Positions 26,224-35,631 of a stretch of 64,000 bases of DNA are shown piece after piece (positions within the stretch are counted from its first letter, which is position 1; every line of letters starts with the position of its first letter). The DNA is taken from positions 62,001 to 126,000 of the forward strand of contig NZ_APNM01000001.1 of the NCBI RefSeq assembly GCF_040361335.1, written 5' to 3'. Both the position numbers and the translations under genes were made by a program. The notes beneath the pieces are model-generated. The model was given only the letters and a program-made list of their open reading frames with translations. It ran no database searches and had not been told where the DNA came from. Source of the DNA: APNM01 sp040361335 (GTDB lineage Bacteria > Pseudomonadota > Gammaproteobacteria > Nevskiales > Salinisphaeraceae).

Positions 26224-29200
26224 CTACTGGTCCAGGTTCTCCCGGTGCCAGAACACCCGCTGGCGCACGCCCAGCGGGATATTGGGCACGCCCGTGACGG
26301 TGGTGCCCGAGATCACCGCCAGGTATTGCTCGCCGTCGATGTTCACCACCACCGGCACCGGCGAGGGCGGGAAGCCGCCGCCGGGCGTCTCCTTCGAGCG
26401 GTCGGGGGTGGTCAGTCCCTCGCTGCCGTCCTGCTCGATGGTGGCGCTGGCGTCGCGGAAACTCACCGCGTAGTTCCGGGCCACGCCCAGGTTGGCGCTG
26501 CAGGGGACGCCCTCGATCGGTGGCTGGTTGGTGTTGAAGAAGGTGGTGCCGGCCAGGGTGGTGGCGCCGCCGACCACCTTTTCGCCGGTGTTGCCGAGGG
26601 TCATGTACCAGCCGTCGGCGTTCTTGAGATCGCTGATCGCGGCCCCCTGCTCGGCCTCGGTGCCCACCTGGATGGTGTTGTCGGTGGCGTCGAACAGGTC
26701 CGACAGCGTGTAGGGGACGTCCGTGGGCGCGGTCTGGGTCTGCGCGTCCTTGAACATGTAGAAGCGGTTGGTCACCGCGGTGTCGAACGGGTTCTCGCGG
26801 TCGCCGGCCCCCACCAGGACGGCGTCGTACTGGCCGGAGAGGGTGGTGTCGCCGCCGCTGCCGTCGACCACGTCCACCGGGTACTGGAACTCCTGATCGC
26901 TGCCGACGCTGGCCAGCTTGTAGATTTCCCACAGGCTGGGGCTGCTGCTGCCGTCGCTCTCGGTCAGGTTGACCCGCCAGACCTGGCCGCCGGTGTCCGG
27001 GATGTAGACGCGGTCGAGGTAACCGTCGCGGTCGCGGTCGATCGGCGTCGGGGCCGCCGGCGTGCTGTAATCCATGTCGCCGACGGTGAGGGTGGCGCCG
27101 CCGCCGCTGCCGTCCGGGCTCGGGCCCGCCTGCCAGATCAGGTCGCCGGTGCGGCCGTTGACCGCGAACAGGCCGCGGCCCTCGCTGGCGGTGCCGGATG
27201 CGTCGCTGCCGGTGTCGGGGTCCGGGTCCTCGGCGGCCGGGTCGTAGCCGGCGCCGAAGAAGGCCACCGGGTCGTCGTAGCCACGGATCCGGCCCACGCG
27301 CACGTCGGACCAGGTCTGGCCCAGCTCGTCGAAACCGGCGGTGTCGCTGTCGATGCGCCAGAGCAGGGCGGGGTCGGCCGGATCGGTGACATCGAATGCG
27401 TAGATGAAGCGGCCGCCCCGGCGCATGGTCGCGTACAGATAGACCTTGTCGCCGGTCTCGACCACGCCGTCGCCGTCGGCATCCGCGACATAGGCGGTGA
27501 GACTGCCGTCGGCGAAGTAGGTCTTGCCGTCGGTGTTGTCGCGCAGGTCCGGCAGGCGCGGGAAGAATTCCGGCGGCACGAAGGCCCACAACTCGTCGCC
27601 GCCGCTGTCCTTGCCGCCCTGGATGGCGCGGATCATGCCGTCGTTGGCGCCATAGAAGGCGACCACGTTCTCGGTGGTGTTGCCGTCGGCGTCGGTGCCG
27701 CCGTAATTGACGATCGCCGGCTGCGAATGCAGCACGTCGCCGTGGATGGAGGCGCGGGCGTCGTCGGTGAGGCCGTCGGTGTCCTCGTCGCTGAGATCCT
27801 CGCCGCGGATCCAGGCGATCAGGTCGTCGGTCAGCGGGATGTCGGCGTTGGCGGCGCTGAACGGCGTGTCGGCCAGGCGCGAGCCGTCGGTGCAGTCTCC
27901 GGTGCAGGTGAATACGGTGCGCTTGCCGCGATAGGCGCCGCCGTCGTCGGCGTTGCCGTCGGGCGGCACGCTGCTGTCGTCGATCTCGCGCAGTTGCTGG
28001 GCCACGCCGCCCTTCTCCACGACCGCCCCGTCCGGCGCGTCGGAGCCGCTGGCCGGCTCGCCCCGCGGCGAGAAGTCCCAGAACGTGGAGCCGTGGGTCC
28101 AGAAGCTGGTGGCGCCGTTGCGGATGAAACCGGTCTCGGGGCTTTGCGCGGCGTCGCCGTCGCTGTCCGCGAGGAACACGTTGCCGGTGCCCGGGTCGGC
28201 GTTGAGCTGATAGAGCTTGAGGTTGCCGAACCAGCGGGTCTTGTCCTGGGCGTCCGGCCGGAACACGCCGATGTAGACCTGGTTGAGGTTGGTGCCGCGC
28301 ACATTCACCGATACCGGCAGGGCGGTGGCGGCGAACACGCTGTTCACCGACAGGATCTCGTCCAGCACGTCCTGGATCGCCGGCAGCAGGTCCTCGGGAT
28401 TGGTGACCGTGTAGTAGGCGCCCTGGCCGGTCTGGGTGGCGACCGAGCGCAGCAGGGCGTGCCCGGCGCGGTCCTTCTTGTTCTGCTTGGCATCCGGGTC
28501 GTAGACGTCGATCACGTAGGTACGCAGGTTCTGCTTGCCGGCCTGGATGCTGTCGGGAACGATGTCGGCGGCGTTGAAGAAGCGCGAGTACTCGTCGGCG
28601 ACGATCGCCTCGAAATCGTCCGGGTCCAGGGGGATGGTGTCGGTGCGGCCGCCGATCCCGCGCAGCAGGGTCTCGGGCGTGCCCCGCCGGTTCTCGCCGG
28701 TATCGGGCTGGCCGTTGCCGATGACCACCAGGTAGTTGTAGCAGGCGTCGCCGGCGGGGCTGAGGTAGTCGCCGTCGCCGTCGAACGCGTCCGGGTCCTG
28801 GACGATCTTGTTGTCCTTCTGGTCGAGGCCGCCGGCACGCGGCTCGCGGCCGCCGAAGTACTGGTAGGCCTCGTACATGGACAGGGCGTAGGAGGCGTTG
28901 TTGGATTGCTGCAGTCCCTGGCCGGTGTCGTCGATGCCGGCGCGGAAGAAATCCTCCAGCTCCTCGCGGTAGGTATCGTCCAGCAGCTCGACCGCCTGGG
29001 TGATCTTGCCGCCCTCGGGTTGCTCCTCGCTGAAGACCATGAAGCCGACGTTCAGCCGGTCCACGAAGTTGTGCGGATCGTCCGCGGCGCGTTCGTCGAA
29101 CAGCAGCGACAGGGCCCGGTGCTCCAGGCTGCGCTTGGTATAGCTGCCCAGCGTCGCGTTCCAGTTGGCGGTGTTGTCGACCAGGAACAGGACGTTGGGC

Positions 29201-29337
29201 GGCGTGCTCGCGCTGCCCTTGTTGATCCGGAACAGGTCGATGTCCTCGGCCCGCGTCGTGGCGGCGTGCAGCGCGGCCGCCGCCGCCAGGGCGGCGATCG
29301 GGAAATGGCGTATCGATCGTGGCAGTCGCTGAAACAT
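26224..29337 (-). CDS. pilY1: PilY1-type type IV pilus assembly/adhesin protein
   Basis: 1037 residues with a Sec signal peptide. The N-terminal third is von Willebrand-A-like: NVLFLVDNTANWN replaces the usual DxSxS metal site, followed by NVGFMVFSEEQP. The C-terminal half is the PilY1 beta-propeller: VVAFYGANDGMIRAI, GDELWAFVPPEFFP, RGGRFIYAFDVTDP. DADGDGVVETGD is a calcium-binding loop of the kind that regulates pilus retraction. It is secreted to the pilus tip or surface and works with the minor pilins encoded just upstream. GGGAGGG precedes the ATG. It is the last gene of the operon. Confidence 0.93.
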   Translation of the reverse strand: MFQRLPRSIRHFPIAALAAAAALHAATTRAEDIDLFRINKGSASTPPNVLFLVDNTANWNATLGSYTKRSLEHRALSLLFDERAADDPHNFVDRLNVGFMVFSEEQPEGGKITQAVELLDDTYREELEDFFRAGIDDTGQGLQQSNNASYALSMYEAYQYFGGREPRAGGLDQKDNKIVQDPDAFDGDGDYLSPAGDACYNYLVVIGNGQPDTGENRRGTPETLLRGIGGRTDTIPLDPDDFEAIVADEYSRFFNAADIVPDSIQAGKQNLRTYVIDVYDPDAKQNKKDRAGHALLRSVATQTGQGAYYTVTNPEDLLPAIQDVLDEILSVNSVFAATALPVSVNVRGTNLNQVYIGVFRPDAQDKTRWFGNLKLYQLNADPGTGNVFLADSDGDAAQSPETGFIRNGATSFWTHGSTFWDFSPRGEPASGSDAPDGAVVEKGGVAQQLREIDDSSVPPDGNADDGGAYRGKRTVFTCTGDCTDGSRLADTPFSAANADIPLTDDLIAWIRGEDLSDEDTDGLTDDARASIHGDVLHSQPAIVNYGGTDADGNTTENVVAFYGANDGMIRAIQGGKDSGGDELWAFVPPEFFPRLPDLRDNTDGKTYFADGSLTAYVADADGDGVVETGDKVYLYATMRRGGRFIYAFDVTDPADPALLWRIDSDTAGFDELGQTWSDVRVGRIRGYDDPVAFFGAGYDPAAEDPDPDTGSDASGTASEGRGLFAVNGRTGDLIWQAGPSPDGSGGGATLTVGDMDYSTPAAPTPIDRDRDGYLDRVYIPDTGGQVWRVNLTESDGSSSPSLWEIYKLASVGSDQEFQYPVDVVDGSGGDTTLSGQYDAVLVGAGDRENPFDTAVTNRFYMFKDAQTQTAPTDVPYTLSDLFDATDNTIQVGTEAEQGAAISDLKNADGWYMTLGNTGEKVVGGATTLAGTTFFNTNQPPIEGVPCSANLGVARNYAVSFRDASATIEQDGSEGLTTPDRSKETPGGGFPPSPVPVVVNIDGEQYLAVISGTTVTGVPNIPLGVRQRVFWHRENLDQ

Positions 29338-29356
29338 GGTTTTTCCCTCCCGGCCG

Positions 29357-29791
29357 TCAGCCGCAGGTTCCCGCGTTCTGGAGCACGCGCACGCCCGCGC
29401 GCGCGGCCGTGGCGGCGCCGCTGTCGGCGTCGGTGGCGATCACCCGGAACTGGTAGTAGTTGTGCTGGAGCGCGAGCTGGTTGGTCAGCGAGAAGCCGGG
29501 CATGATGGCGTCGCCCACGCATACCGGGGCGCTGCGCTCGACGTTGATGCCGGCACGCTGGCCCTGCCAGGCGACGCCGTTGGTGAAGTTGTCCAGCTCG
29601 CTGATGGTGGCCTCGATCTCGGTCTCGGCGGCGGCCGCCGTGTCCTGCCGGGCCTGCTGATTGCTCAGCACTTGCATGCTGGTGCCGCCGAGGTTGATCG
29701 AGGCGGTGGCCAGCAGGGCCAGCACCGCGATCATCAGCAGGCTGACCACCAGCACCACGCCCTTCTGTCGTTGCGGTCCTCGCATGCTCAT
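29357..29791 (-). CDS. pilX: Minor pilin PilX
   Basis: 144 residues. After a short basic leader (RQKG) comes the hydrophobic N-terminal helix VVLVVSLLMIAVLALLA. The mature helix lacks the canonical Glu5, which is normal for PilX. The C-terminal domain has two cysteines likely to form a disulphide. PilX primes pilus assembly together with PilV, PilW, FimT-type pilins and PilY1. It overlaps pilW by four bases (ATGA). Confidence 0.87.
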   Translation of the reverse strand: MSMRGPQRQKGVVLVVSLLMIAVLALLATASINLGGTSMQVLSNQQARQDTAAAAETEIEATISELDNFTNGVAWQGQRAGINVERSAPVCVGDAIMPGFSLTNQLALQHNYYQFRVIATDADSGAATAARAGVRVLQNAGTCG

Positions 29792-30837
29792 GGGGTCTCC
29801 CGCCGGCCGCTGGGATTGACCAGTCGGGCCGTGCTCGTGAATACGTGCCTGGAGAAGCCGTCGCCCGGATCGTTGACCAGCACCGGGGCGTCCTCGCCGA
29901 GACGGTAGGTCTTGCCGCCCTGCGCGCCCACGTCGGTGGTGCTGCGGGCCAGGAGATAGACGCGCACGCCCATCACGTCCGCCCAGGCGGCGGGCGTGCC
30001 CGGATCGTCGGTATAGGCGCCCTCGGGCGTGCCGTCGCCGTTGTTGTCGATGCCGTACTCGATCTGCAGGTCCTCGATGCCGACCGCGATCGGTTCGGCG
30101 CAGAAGCTGCCACCGTCCAGGCGCATGCGCATCAGGGTGGGTACGTCCTCGCCGGTGCCGGCGTTGTCGTCGCAGGGCGAGGAGGGGACCGTGCTCGGGC
30201 TGATGTAGAAGATCTCTATGCGGTAGGCGCGCACGGGCGCGCGCACGAGGTTGCCGGCGGCGTCCTGAAGGGTGATGCCGAACGCCTGGTCCTGCGGGGC
30301 GGCGTCCGGATCGGTATTGGTGTTGGCGCCGCTGTCCAGGGCGAAGGCGGTGGCCGCGCTCTGGATGTAGAACGTGCCCCCGGCCAGGGCCAGGCCGGCG
30401 TCGGCGGTGGAGGCGCGGCGCACCACCACGATATCCGTGTTGTCGACGTGGTCGGCGTCGCCCAGGCAGCCGGCGGCGGGCGTGCCGGGGTTGTTCTCGC
30501 CCTGGATGTGCAAGGGCATGGCGTCGAGCAGGGTGGTGGCATCGACGGTGGTCGGGCAGGGATCGGGCAGGGCCGCCGGCGTGGCCGGCATGGCGGGCGC
30601 CGCATCCGGGTAGAGGTTGCCCCAGAAGCCGGCGTGCCGCAGATGGTCGGCCAGGGTGAGGGCGGCGTAGCGGCCGTTTTCGAGCTGGCGTGCCGCCGCG
30701 TCGATATCGCGGTTGCTACGCGAGGCGCCCACCACCAGGGTGGTGATACCGGCCAGCAGGATCAGGCCCACGACCATCGCCACCATCACCTCGACCAGGG
30801 TGACGCCGCGCTGGCGGTTGCGGCTCCGGGCGGCCAT
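29788..30837 (-). CDS. pilW: Minor pilin PilW
   Basis: 349 residues with a prepilin signature RGVTLVEVMVAMVVGLILL: cleavage after Gly, Glu at +5. The large C-terminal domain, with DNNGDGTPEGAYTD and several cysteines, is typical of PilW. It is one of the priming minor pilins at the tip of type IV pili. It starts one base after the pilV stop and ends in an ATGA overlap with pilX. Confidence 0.9.
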   Translation of the reverse strand: MAARSRNRQRGVTLVEVMVAMVVGLILLAGITTLVVGASRSNRDIDAAARQLENGRYAALTLADHLRHAGFWGNLYPDAAPAMPATPAALPDPCPTTVDATTLLDAMPLHIQGENNPGTPAAGCLGDADHVDNTDIVVVRRASTADAGLALAGGTFYIQSAATAFALDSGANTNTDPDAAPQDQAFGITLQDAAGNLVRAPVRAYRIEIFYISPSTVPSSPCDDNAGTGEDVPTLMRMRLDGGSFCAEPIAVGIEDLQIEYGIDNNGDGTPEGAYTDDPGTPAAWADVMGVRVYLLARSTTDVGAQGGKTYRLGEDAPVLVNDPGDGFSRHVFTSTARLVNPSGRRETP

Positions 30838-30838
30838 G

Positions 30839-31420
30839 TCAGTCCAGCTCCGCGAAGCGAACGGTGTCGCTGACGGTGCGTCGCAGGTCCTCGTCGCCGT
30901 ACAGGCCGGCGGCGCAGTTGTCGGCCGGGGTGCCGGTCTCGGTCTCGCCCTGCCAGGCCACGGTCACGGTGATCGATTCGGGTACCGCGGGCGGGCCGAC
31001 CTGCTCGGGTTGATAGGTGATGCAGCCGCGTGCCCCGACCAGGCCGCCGACCAGGTCGTCCGCGGCGAGACGCTCGGTCGCGCCCTGGAGCATGTCGTTC
31101 CAGGCCGCCATGTCCGTGTCCGCGCGGCTGCGGGTGGCGTTGTTGCCCCAGCCGGTGCAGGCCGGGATGTTCTGGGTGCCGGTGCCCAGGGTATAGCTGT
31201 TGCCCTGGGCGTCCTGGGTCACGTAACAGCGGCGCGCGCCGCGGTTGAGGCTGATGCGGTCGATCATGTCGGCGACCATGAGCAGGGCCTGCGCCCGCTG
31301 GTAGGCCTCCACCTCGGCCTGTTGGGCGCGGATCTGCAGGCCGGCGAGGCCGAGCAGGGCGATGCTTACCAGGACCAGCGCCACCAGGACTTCCAGCAAG
31401 GTGTAGCCCTGCATCGTCAT
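30839..31420 (-). CDS. pilV: Minor pilin PilV
   Basis: 193 residues, prepilin motif QGYTLLEVLVALVLVSIALLG with Glu+5. The mature part contains several cysteines and the central region DMIDRISLNRGARRCYV. It is one of the pilus-priming minor pilins. The ATG at 31418-31420 overlaps the stop of the upstream FimT gene; a second ATG two codons later (31414) could also serve. Confidence 0.9.
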   Translation of the reverse strand: MTMQGYTLLEVLVALVLVSIALLGLAGLQIRAQQAEVEAYQRAQALLMVADMIDRISLNRGARRCYVTQDAQGNSYTLGTGTQNIPACTGWGNNATRSRADTDMAAWNDMLQGATERLAADDLVGGLVGARGCITYQPEQVGPPAVPESITVTVAWQGETETGTPADNCAAGLYGDEDLRRTVSDTVRFAELD

Positions 31421-31911
31421 GGGCAGGCATCCAGGCGGCGGATTTCCGGGAGGCCGTCCACGCCCACCCGCACTTCGCGGGCATGCAGCCGGTCGGCGTC
31501 GCAGAGCACGAAGCGGGCGTTGCCGCCGGCGCGGCCGTTGCCGGCGAAGGTGATCGCGCCGGCCGGCACGGTCTCGAAACGCACGCCGCTGTCGGCGGCG
31601 TCGCAGCCGGCGCGCAGCACGTCCGCCTCCAGGGCGGCCTTGTCGCAGTCGATCGCGGTGGCGGCGCCGTCGGTCACCAGCCAGCCGTCGCCCCAGGTGC
31701 CGTCGTTGGCGGTCAGGGTCACGTCGGCGTTGCGCTTGACCGCCTCGCTGCGGGCATAGACCAGGTCCGAATACAGGGTCTGGGCGATGTGCTTGAGATC
31801 CTGACCGCCGCTGAAGCCGCGCAGCCCCGGCACCGCCACGGCGGTGAGCACCGCCACGATCACCAGCACGAACAGCAACTCGAACAGCGTGAAACCGGTC
31901 ATGCGTTTCAT
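31417..31911 (-). CDS. fimT: FimT/FimU (GspH-type) minor pilin
   Basis: 164 residues from ATG 31909-31911, which forms an ATGA overlap with the preceding pilE-like gene. A GTG two codons upstream is less likely. The prepilin leader MKRMTG is followed by FTLFELLFVLVIVAVLTAVAVPG. The GspH/FimT domain has SDLVYARSEAVKRNADVTL. Proteins of this type begin the priming complex and, in some species, bind DNA for natural transformation; that role is not demonstrated here. Confidence 0.88.
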   Translation of the reverse strand: MKRMTGFTLFELLFVLVIVAVLTAVAVPGLRGFSGGQDLKHIAQTLYSDLVYARSEAVKRNADVTLTANDGTWGDGWLVTDGAATAIDCDKAALEADVLRAGCDAADSGVRFETVPAGAITFAGNGRAGGNARFVLCDADRLHAREVRVGVDGLPEIRRLDACP

Positions 31912-32321
31912 TGCCACGCCTCCGCCGGGGTCTTCTTGCCGGCGCTGGTGAGGGTGAGGGTCGGTTCGCTGGCCTGCATGGTGCCGCTCTTGGGGGTCGC
32001 CGTGACGGTGAACGTGGGCGGCGGCCCGGCCTGCCGCGTCAGGGTGACGCTGTAGTACTCGCCGACCTCGGCCGGGATGTCCATGTCCAGCTCGCCGGCG
32101 CCGGTCCCCAGGCCGGTGGGATAGGCGCGCAGGTCCATGCGGTACTGCTGCGCGCGGGCGGCGACGTCCAGCATGAAGCGCTGGGCGTCCGACTGCCGGG
32201 CGCCGCGCACGAACTGCTGGTAGGCCGGATAGGCCATCGCCGCCAGGATGGCGACCACCACCAGCACCACCAGCAGCTCGATGAGGCTGAATCCTCCGCG
32301 CCGGCCGTTGTCCCCCGCCAT
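31908..32321 (-). CDS. pilE: PilE-type minor pilin
   Basis: 137 residues. I place the start at 32319-32321 because GAGGG lies six to eight bases before it, while the ATG at 32337-32339 lacks a good site. The prepilin signature RRGGFSLIELLVVLVVVAILAAMAYPAYQQF is present in outline (Gly, Phe, Glu+5). The short globular end fits PilE-like minor pilins. It leads the operon pilE-fimT-pilV-pilW-pilX-pilY1. Its promoter must lie in the 240-base gap shared with glcB. Confidence 0.88.
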   Translation of the reverse strand: MAGDNGRRGGFSLIELLVVLVVVAILAAMAYPAYQQFVRGARQSDAQRFMLDVAARAQQYRMDLRAYPTGLGTGAGELDMDIPAEVGEYYSVTLTRQAGPPPTFTVTATPKSGTMQASEPTLTLTSAGKKTPAEAWQ

Positions 32322-32560
32322 CGATTTCCCTCGTGCCATGTCTGAACTCGCGAATTCCTGTGTGTCGGTTTATCGACCGAGGGGTGTGCCCGTCCAGAGC
32401 TCATGGGCCACCCTCCGACGAGCGGCGCCGTGACCCCGACGAACGGTGCCGGGGCGGACCCGCGCGGGGCGCTTTGCTATCATGTCGGGCCTTTTTCCGG
32501 TTGCGGCGCCGGCGGTGGCGCCCGAATTCAGGGACATCTTCGAGTCAAGAGGCGAATCCT
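32322..32560. promoter_or_regulatory. Divergent region between the pilin operon and glcB
   Basis: A 239-base gap separating divergent genes. CCGACGAGCGGCG-type GC-rich sequence surrounds one lower-GC stretch with TTGCTATCATGTCGG (about 32472-32486), in which TATCAT could be a -10 element for glcB. No clear operator is visible. Confidence 0.35.
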
Positions 32561-34738
32561 ATGACCCAGCGTGTGGAGGTGGCTGGCCTGCAGATCGGCC
32601 GTGAGTTGCACGACCTGGTGCGCGACGCGATCGCGCCCGGCACCGGCGTGGAGCCGGAGGCGTTCTGGCGGGCGCTGGCCGACATCGTGGCCGATCTCGC
32701 GCCCCGCAACCGGGCCCTGCTGGACAAGCGGCGCGAGCTGCAGGAGAAGATCGACGCCTGGCACCGCGAGCGCGCGGGCCAGCCGCACGATGCCGCGGCC
32801 TACAAGGCTTTCCTCGAGGAGATCGGGTATCTGTTGCCCGAGGGCGATGACGTCCAGGTCTCCACCGGCAACGTCGATCCCGAGATCGCGACGGTGCCCG
32901 GTCCGCAGCTCGTGGTGCCGGTCTCCAACGCCCGTTTCGCCCTCAACGCCGGCAACGCCCGCTGGGGCAGCCTCTACGACGCGCTCTACGGGACCGACCT
33001 GATCCCCGAGGGCGAGGGTACCGAGAAGACCGCCAGCTACAACCCCGAGCGCGGCAAGCTGGTGGTGGCCGAGGCGGCGAAGCTGCTGGACGAGGTCTTC
33101 CCGCTGGCCAAGGGCTCGCACGCCGACGCCACGCGCTATGCCGTGGTCGACGGCGCCCTGGCGGTGACCACGGCCGGCGGCGAGACCTCGCTCAAGCAGG
33201 CGGGTCAGTTCGCGGGTCATCGCGGCGACGCCAATGCCCCGGACGCCGTGCTGCTGGTCAACAACGGTCTGCACGCCGAGATCCAGATCGACCCCGAGCA
33301 TCCGATCGGCCGCGACCACGCGGCCGGCGTCAAGGACGTGCTCATGGAGTCGGCGGTCACCACCATCCAGGACTGTGAGGATTCGGTCGCGGCCGTGGAT
33401 TCGGTGGACAAGGCCGGCGTCTACCGCAACTGGCTGGGTCTGATGAAGGGCGACCTGGCCGAGCAGATCGACAAGGGCGGCAAGTCCTTCACGCGCAAGC
33501 TCAATCCGGACCGGACCTACACCGCGCCGGACGGCGGCGAACTGACCCTGCCGGGGCGCTCGCTGATGCTGGTGCGCAATGTCGGCCACCTGATGACCAC
33601 GCCGGCGGTGCTGGACGCCGAGGGCAACGAGATTCCCGAGGGCATGCTCGACGCCATGGTCACGTCCCTGGCGGCGATGCACGACCTCAAGGGCAACGGC
33701 CCGCACACCAACAGCCGCGCCGGCAGCGTCTACATCGTCAAGCCCAAGATGCACGGTCCCGAAGAGGTCGCGCTGACGGTGGAACTGTTCGCGCGCGTCG
33801 AGGACGCGCTCGGGCTGGACCGCAACACCCTCAAGATGGGCATCATGGACGAGGAGCGGCGTACCACGCTCAACCTCAAGGCCTGCATCCGCGAGGCCGC
33901 CGAGCGGGTGATCTTCATCAACACCGGCTTCCTCGACCGCACCGGCGACGAGATCCACACCTCCATGGAGGCCGGCGCCATGGTGCGCAAGGGCGACATG
34001 AAGGCACAGCCCTGGATCAAGGCCTACGAGGACTGGAACGTCGACATCGGCCTGGAGTGCGGCCTGCGCGGTCGCGCCCAGATCGGCAAGGGCATGTGGC
34101 CCAAGCCGGACAAGATGCAGGAGATGATGGACTCCAAGCAGGGCCATCCGGACGCCGGCGCCAACTGCGCCTGGGTGCCGTCGCCCACCGCGGCGACCCT
34201 GCACGCCATCCATTACCACCGCCGCGACGTGCTCGAGCGCCAGGCCGAGATCGCCGCGGGCGGTCGCCGCGCCAGCCTCGACGACCTGCTCAAGATCCCG
34301 CTCGCGCCGAGCACGGACTGGTCCGCGGACGAGATCCAGGCGGAGCTGGACAACAACTGCCAGGGCATCCTCGGCTACGTGGTCCGGTGGATCGACCAGG
34401 GCGTCGGCTGCTCCAAGGTGCCGGACATCAACGATGTCGGCCTGATGGAGGACCGCGCCACTTGCCGCATCTCGTCCCAGCACGTCGCCAATTGGCTGTA
34501 CCACGGCGTCACCGACGAGCAGCAGGTGATCGAGACCCTCAAGCGCATGGCCAAGGTCGTCGACCGCCAGAACGAGGGCGATCCGTCCTATCAGCCGATG
34601 AGCGCGGACTTCGAGAACAGTATCGCCTTCCGCGCCGCCGCGGACCTGATCTTCAAGGGCCGCGAGCAGCCCAGCGGCTACACCGAGCCGGTGCTGCACG
34701 CCCGGCGGCTGGAGCTCAAGGCCAAGCTCGGGGTTTGA
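32561..34738 (+). CDS. glcB: Malate synthase G
   Basis: 725 residues, the usual length of the G isoform (about 723). It condenses glyoxylate with acetyl-CoA to malate. Landmarks: TTIQDCEDSVAAVDSVDK, RSLMLVRNVGHLMTTPAVLD, KMGIMDEERRTTLNLKACI (metal and glyoxylate site) and GAMVRKGDMKAQPWIKAYE. All are present here in order. The start at 32561 has AGAGG upstream. Isocitrate lyase is not in the window, so it may act in glycolate/glyoxylate use or the glyoxylate shunt with a distant aceA. Confidence 0.94.
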   Translation: MTQRVEVAGLQIGRELHDLVRDAIAPGTGVEPEAFWRALADIVADLAPRNRALLDKRRELQEKIDAWHRERAGQPHDAAAYKAFLEEIGYLLPEGDDVQVSTGNVDPEIATVPGPQLVVPVSNARFALNAGNARWGSLYDALYGTDLIPEGEGTEKTASYNPERGKLVVAEAAKLLDEVFPLAKGSHADATRYAVVDGALAVTTAGGETSLKQAGQFAGHRGDANAPDAVLLVNNGLHAEIQIDPEHPIGRDHAAGVKDVLMESAVTTIQDCEDSVAAVDSVDKAGVYRNWLGLMKGDLAEQIDKGGKSFTRKLNPDRTYTAPDGGELTLPGRSLMLVRNVGHLMTTPAVLDAEGNEIPEGMLDAMVTSLAAMHDLKGNGPHTNSRAGSVYIVKPKMHGPEEVALTVELFARVEDALGLDRNTLKMGIMDEERRTTLNLKACIREAAERVIFINTGFLDRTGDEIHTSMEAGAMVRKGDMKAQPWIKAYEDWNVDIGLECGLRGRAQIGKGMWPKPDKMQEMMDSKQGHPDAGANCAWVPSPTAATLHAIHYHRRDVLERQAEIAAGGRRASLDDLLKIPLAPSTDWSADEIQAELDNNCQGILGYVVRWIDQGVGCSKVPDINDVGLMEDRATCRISSQHVANWLYHGVTDEQQVIETLKRMAKVVDRQNEGDPSYQPMSADFENSIAFRAAADLIFKGREQPSGYTEPVLHARRLELKAKLGV

Positions 34739-34744
34739 TGGTGA

Positions 34745-35005
34745 GTAACCACAGAGACACAGAGGGCACAGAGTAAAGAGCGCTAATTTTTAGAGTCGTC
34801 AATTGGGGAATTCGCAAGCCCTCGCCTAGGCGGAAAATCGGCAAAGCCTTCTCCCCTTGGGGAGAAGGTTTGGTTGAGGGAAACTACCGGCCTTGACCGG
34901 TGGCGTCTTCACTGGGGCCGCGCAGGGCACGAAGCACTTTTCTTCACCTTGGCGTCCTTCTTGTTACTGTGTCCTCACTTTGTGTGCTCTGTGTCTCTGT
35001 GGTTG
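34745..35005 (+). repeat. CACAGAG inverted-repeat element, copy C
   Basis: Left arm 34745-34780 (AACCACAGAGACACAGAGGG...) and right arm about 34966-35005 (...TGCTCTGTGTCTCTGTGGTT). The interior of about 185 bases holds a small TCTCCCC-GGGGAGA hairpin near 34850-34870. The element fills the 310-base gap between glcB and tag; no gene is visible in it. Confidence 0.78.
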
Positions 35006-35048
35006 GTTTTTGAGACGATAATGGCCCGTTGAACGGAGCCGATGACTC

Positions 35049-35618
35049 ATGCCGACACGTTGCGGTTGGTGTCCTGACGATCCGGACTACATCCATTACC
35101 ACGACACCGAGTGGGGTGTGCCGCTCCACGACGACCGCATGCTGTTCGAGCTGCTGGTGCTGGAGGCGGCCCAGGCGGGTCTGAGCTGGCTGACCGTGCT
35201 GCGCAAGCGCGAGGCCTACCGCCGGGCCTTCGACGGCTGCGATCCGGCGGCCGTGGCCGCCTTCGACGACGACCGCCTGGAAGCGCTGCGCCAGGACCCC
35301 GGTATCATCCGCAACCGGCGGAAGATCGCCGCGGCACGCCACAACGCACGGCTGTTCCTGGACGTGCAGGCGGAATACGGCAGCTTCGCCGATTATCTGT
35401 GGTCCTGGGTCGACGGCCGGCCCGTGATCAACCGGCGACGCCACATCGGCGAGATACCCGCGACCACGCCGTTGTCGGACCGCCTGTCGGCGGACCTGCG
35501 CCGGCGCGGGTTCAAGTTCGCCGGCAGCACCATCTGCTATGCCTACCTGCAGTCGGCCGGCGTGGTGATGGACCACACCGTCGATTGCTTCCGCTACCCC
35601 CAGCTCGCGGGGCACTGA
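35049..35618 (+). CDS. tag: DNA-3-methyladenine glycosylase I
   Basis: 189 residues. Tag removes 3-methyladenine from alkylated DNA. The N-terminal CGWCPDDP with the YHDTEWGVP motif, and the C-terminal His/Cys pair in VMDHTVDCF, form the zinc site. EAAQAGLSWLTVLRKREAYR is the helix-hairpin region. Length and motif order match the family. It follows the repeat element, which may carry its promoter, and sits just upstream of a phosphatase gene in the same direction. Confidence 0.93.
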   Translation: MPTRCGWCPDDPDYIHYHDTEWGVPLHDDRMLFELLVLEAAQAGLSWLTVLRKREAYRRAFDGCDPAAVAAFDDDRLEALRQDPGIIRNRRKIAAARHNARLFLDVQAEYGSFADYLWSWVDGRPVINRRRHIGEIPATTPLSDRLSADLRRRGFKFAGSTICYAYLQSAGVVMDHTVDCFRYPQLAGH

Positions 35619-35631
35619 CCGGGTCGCGGCC

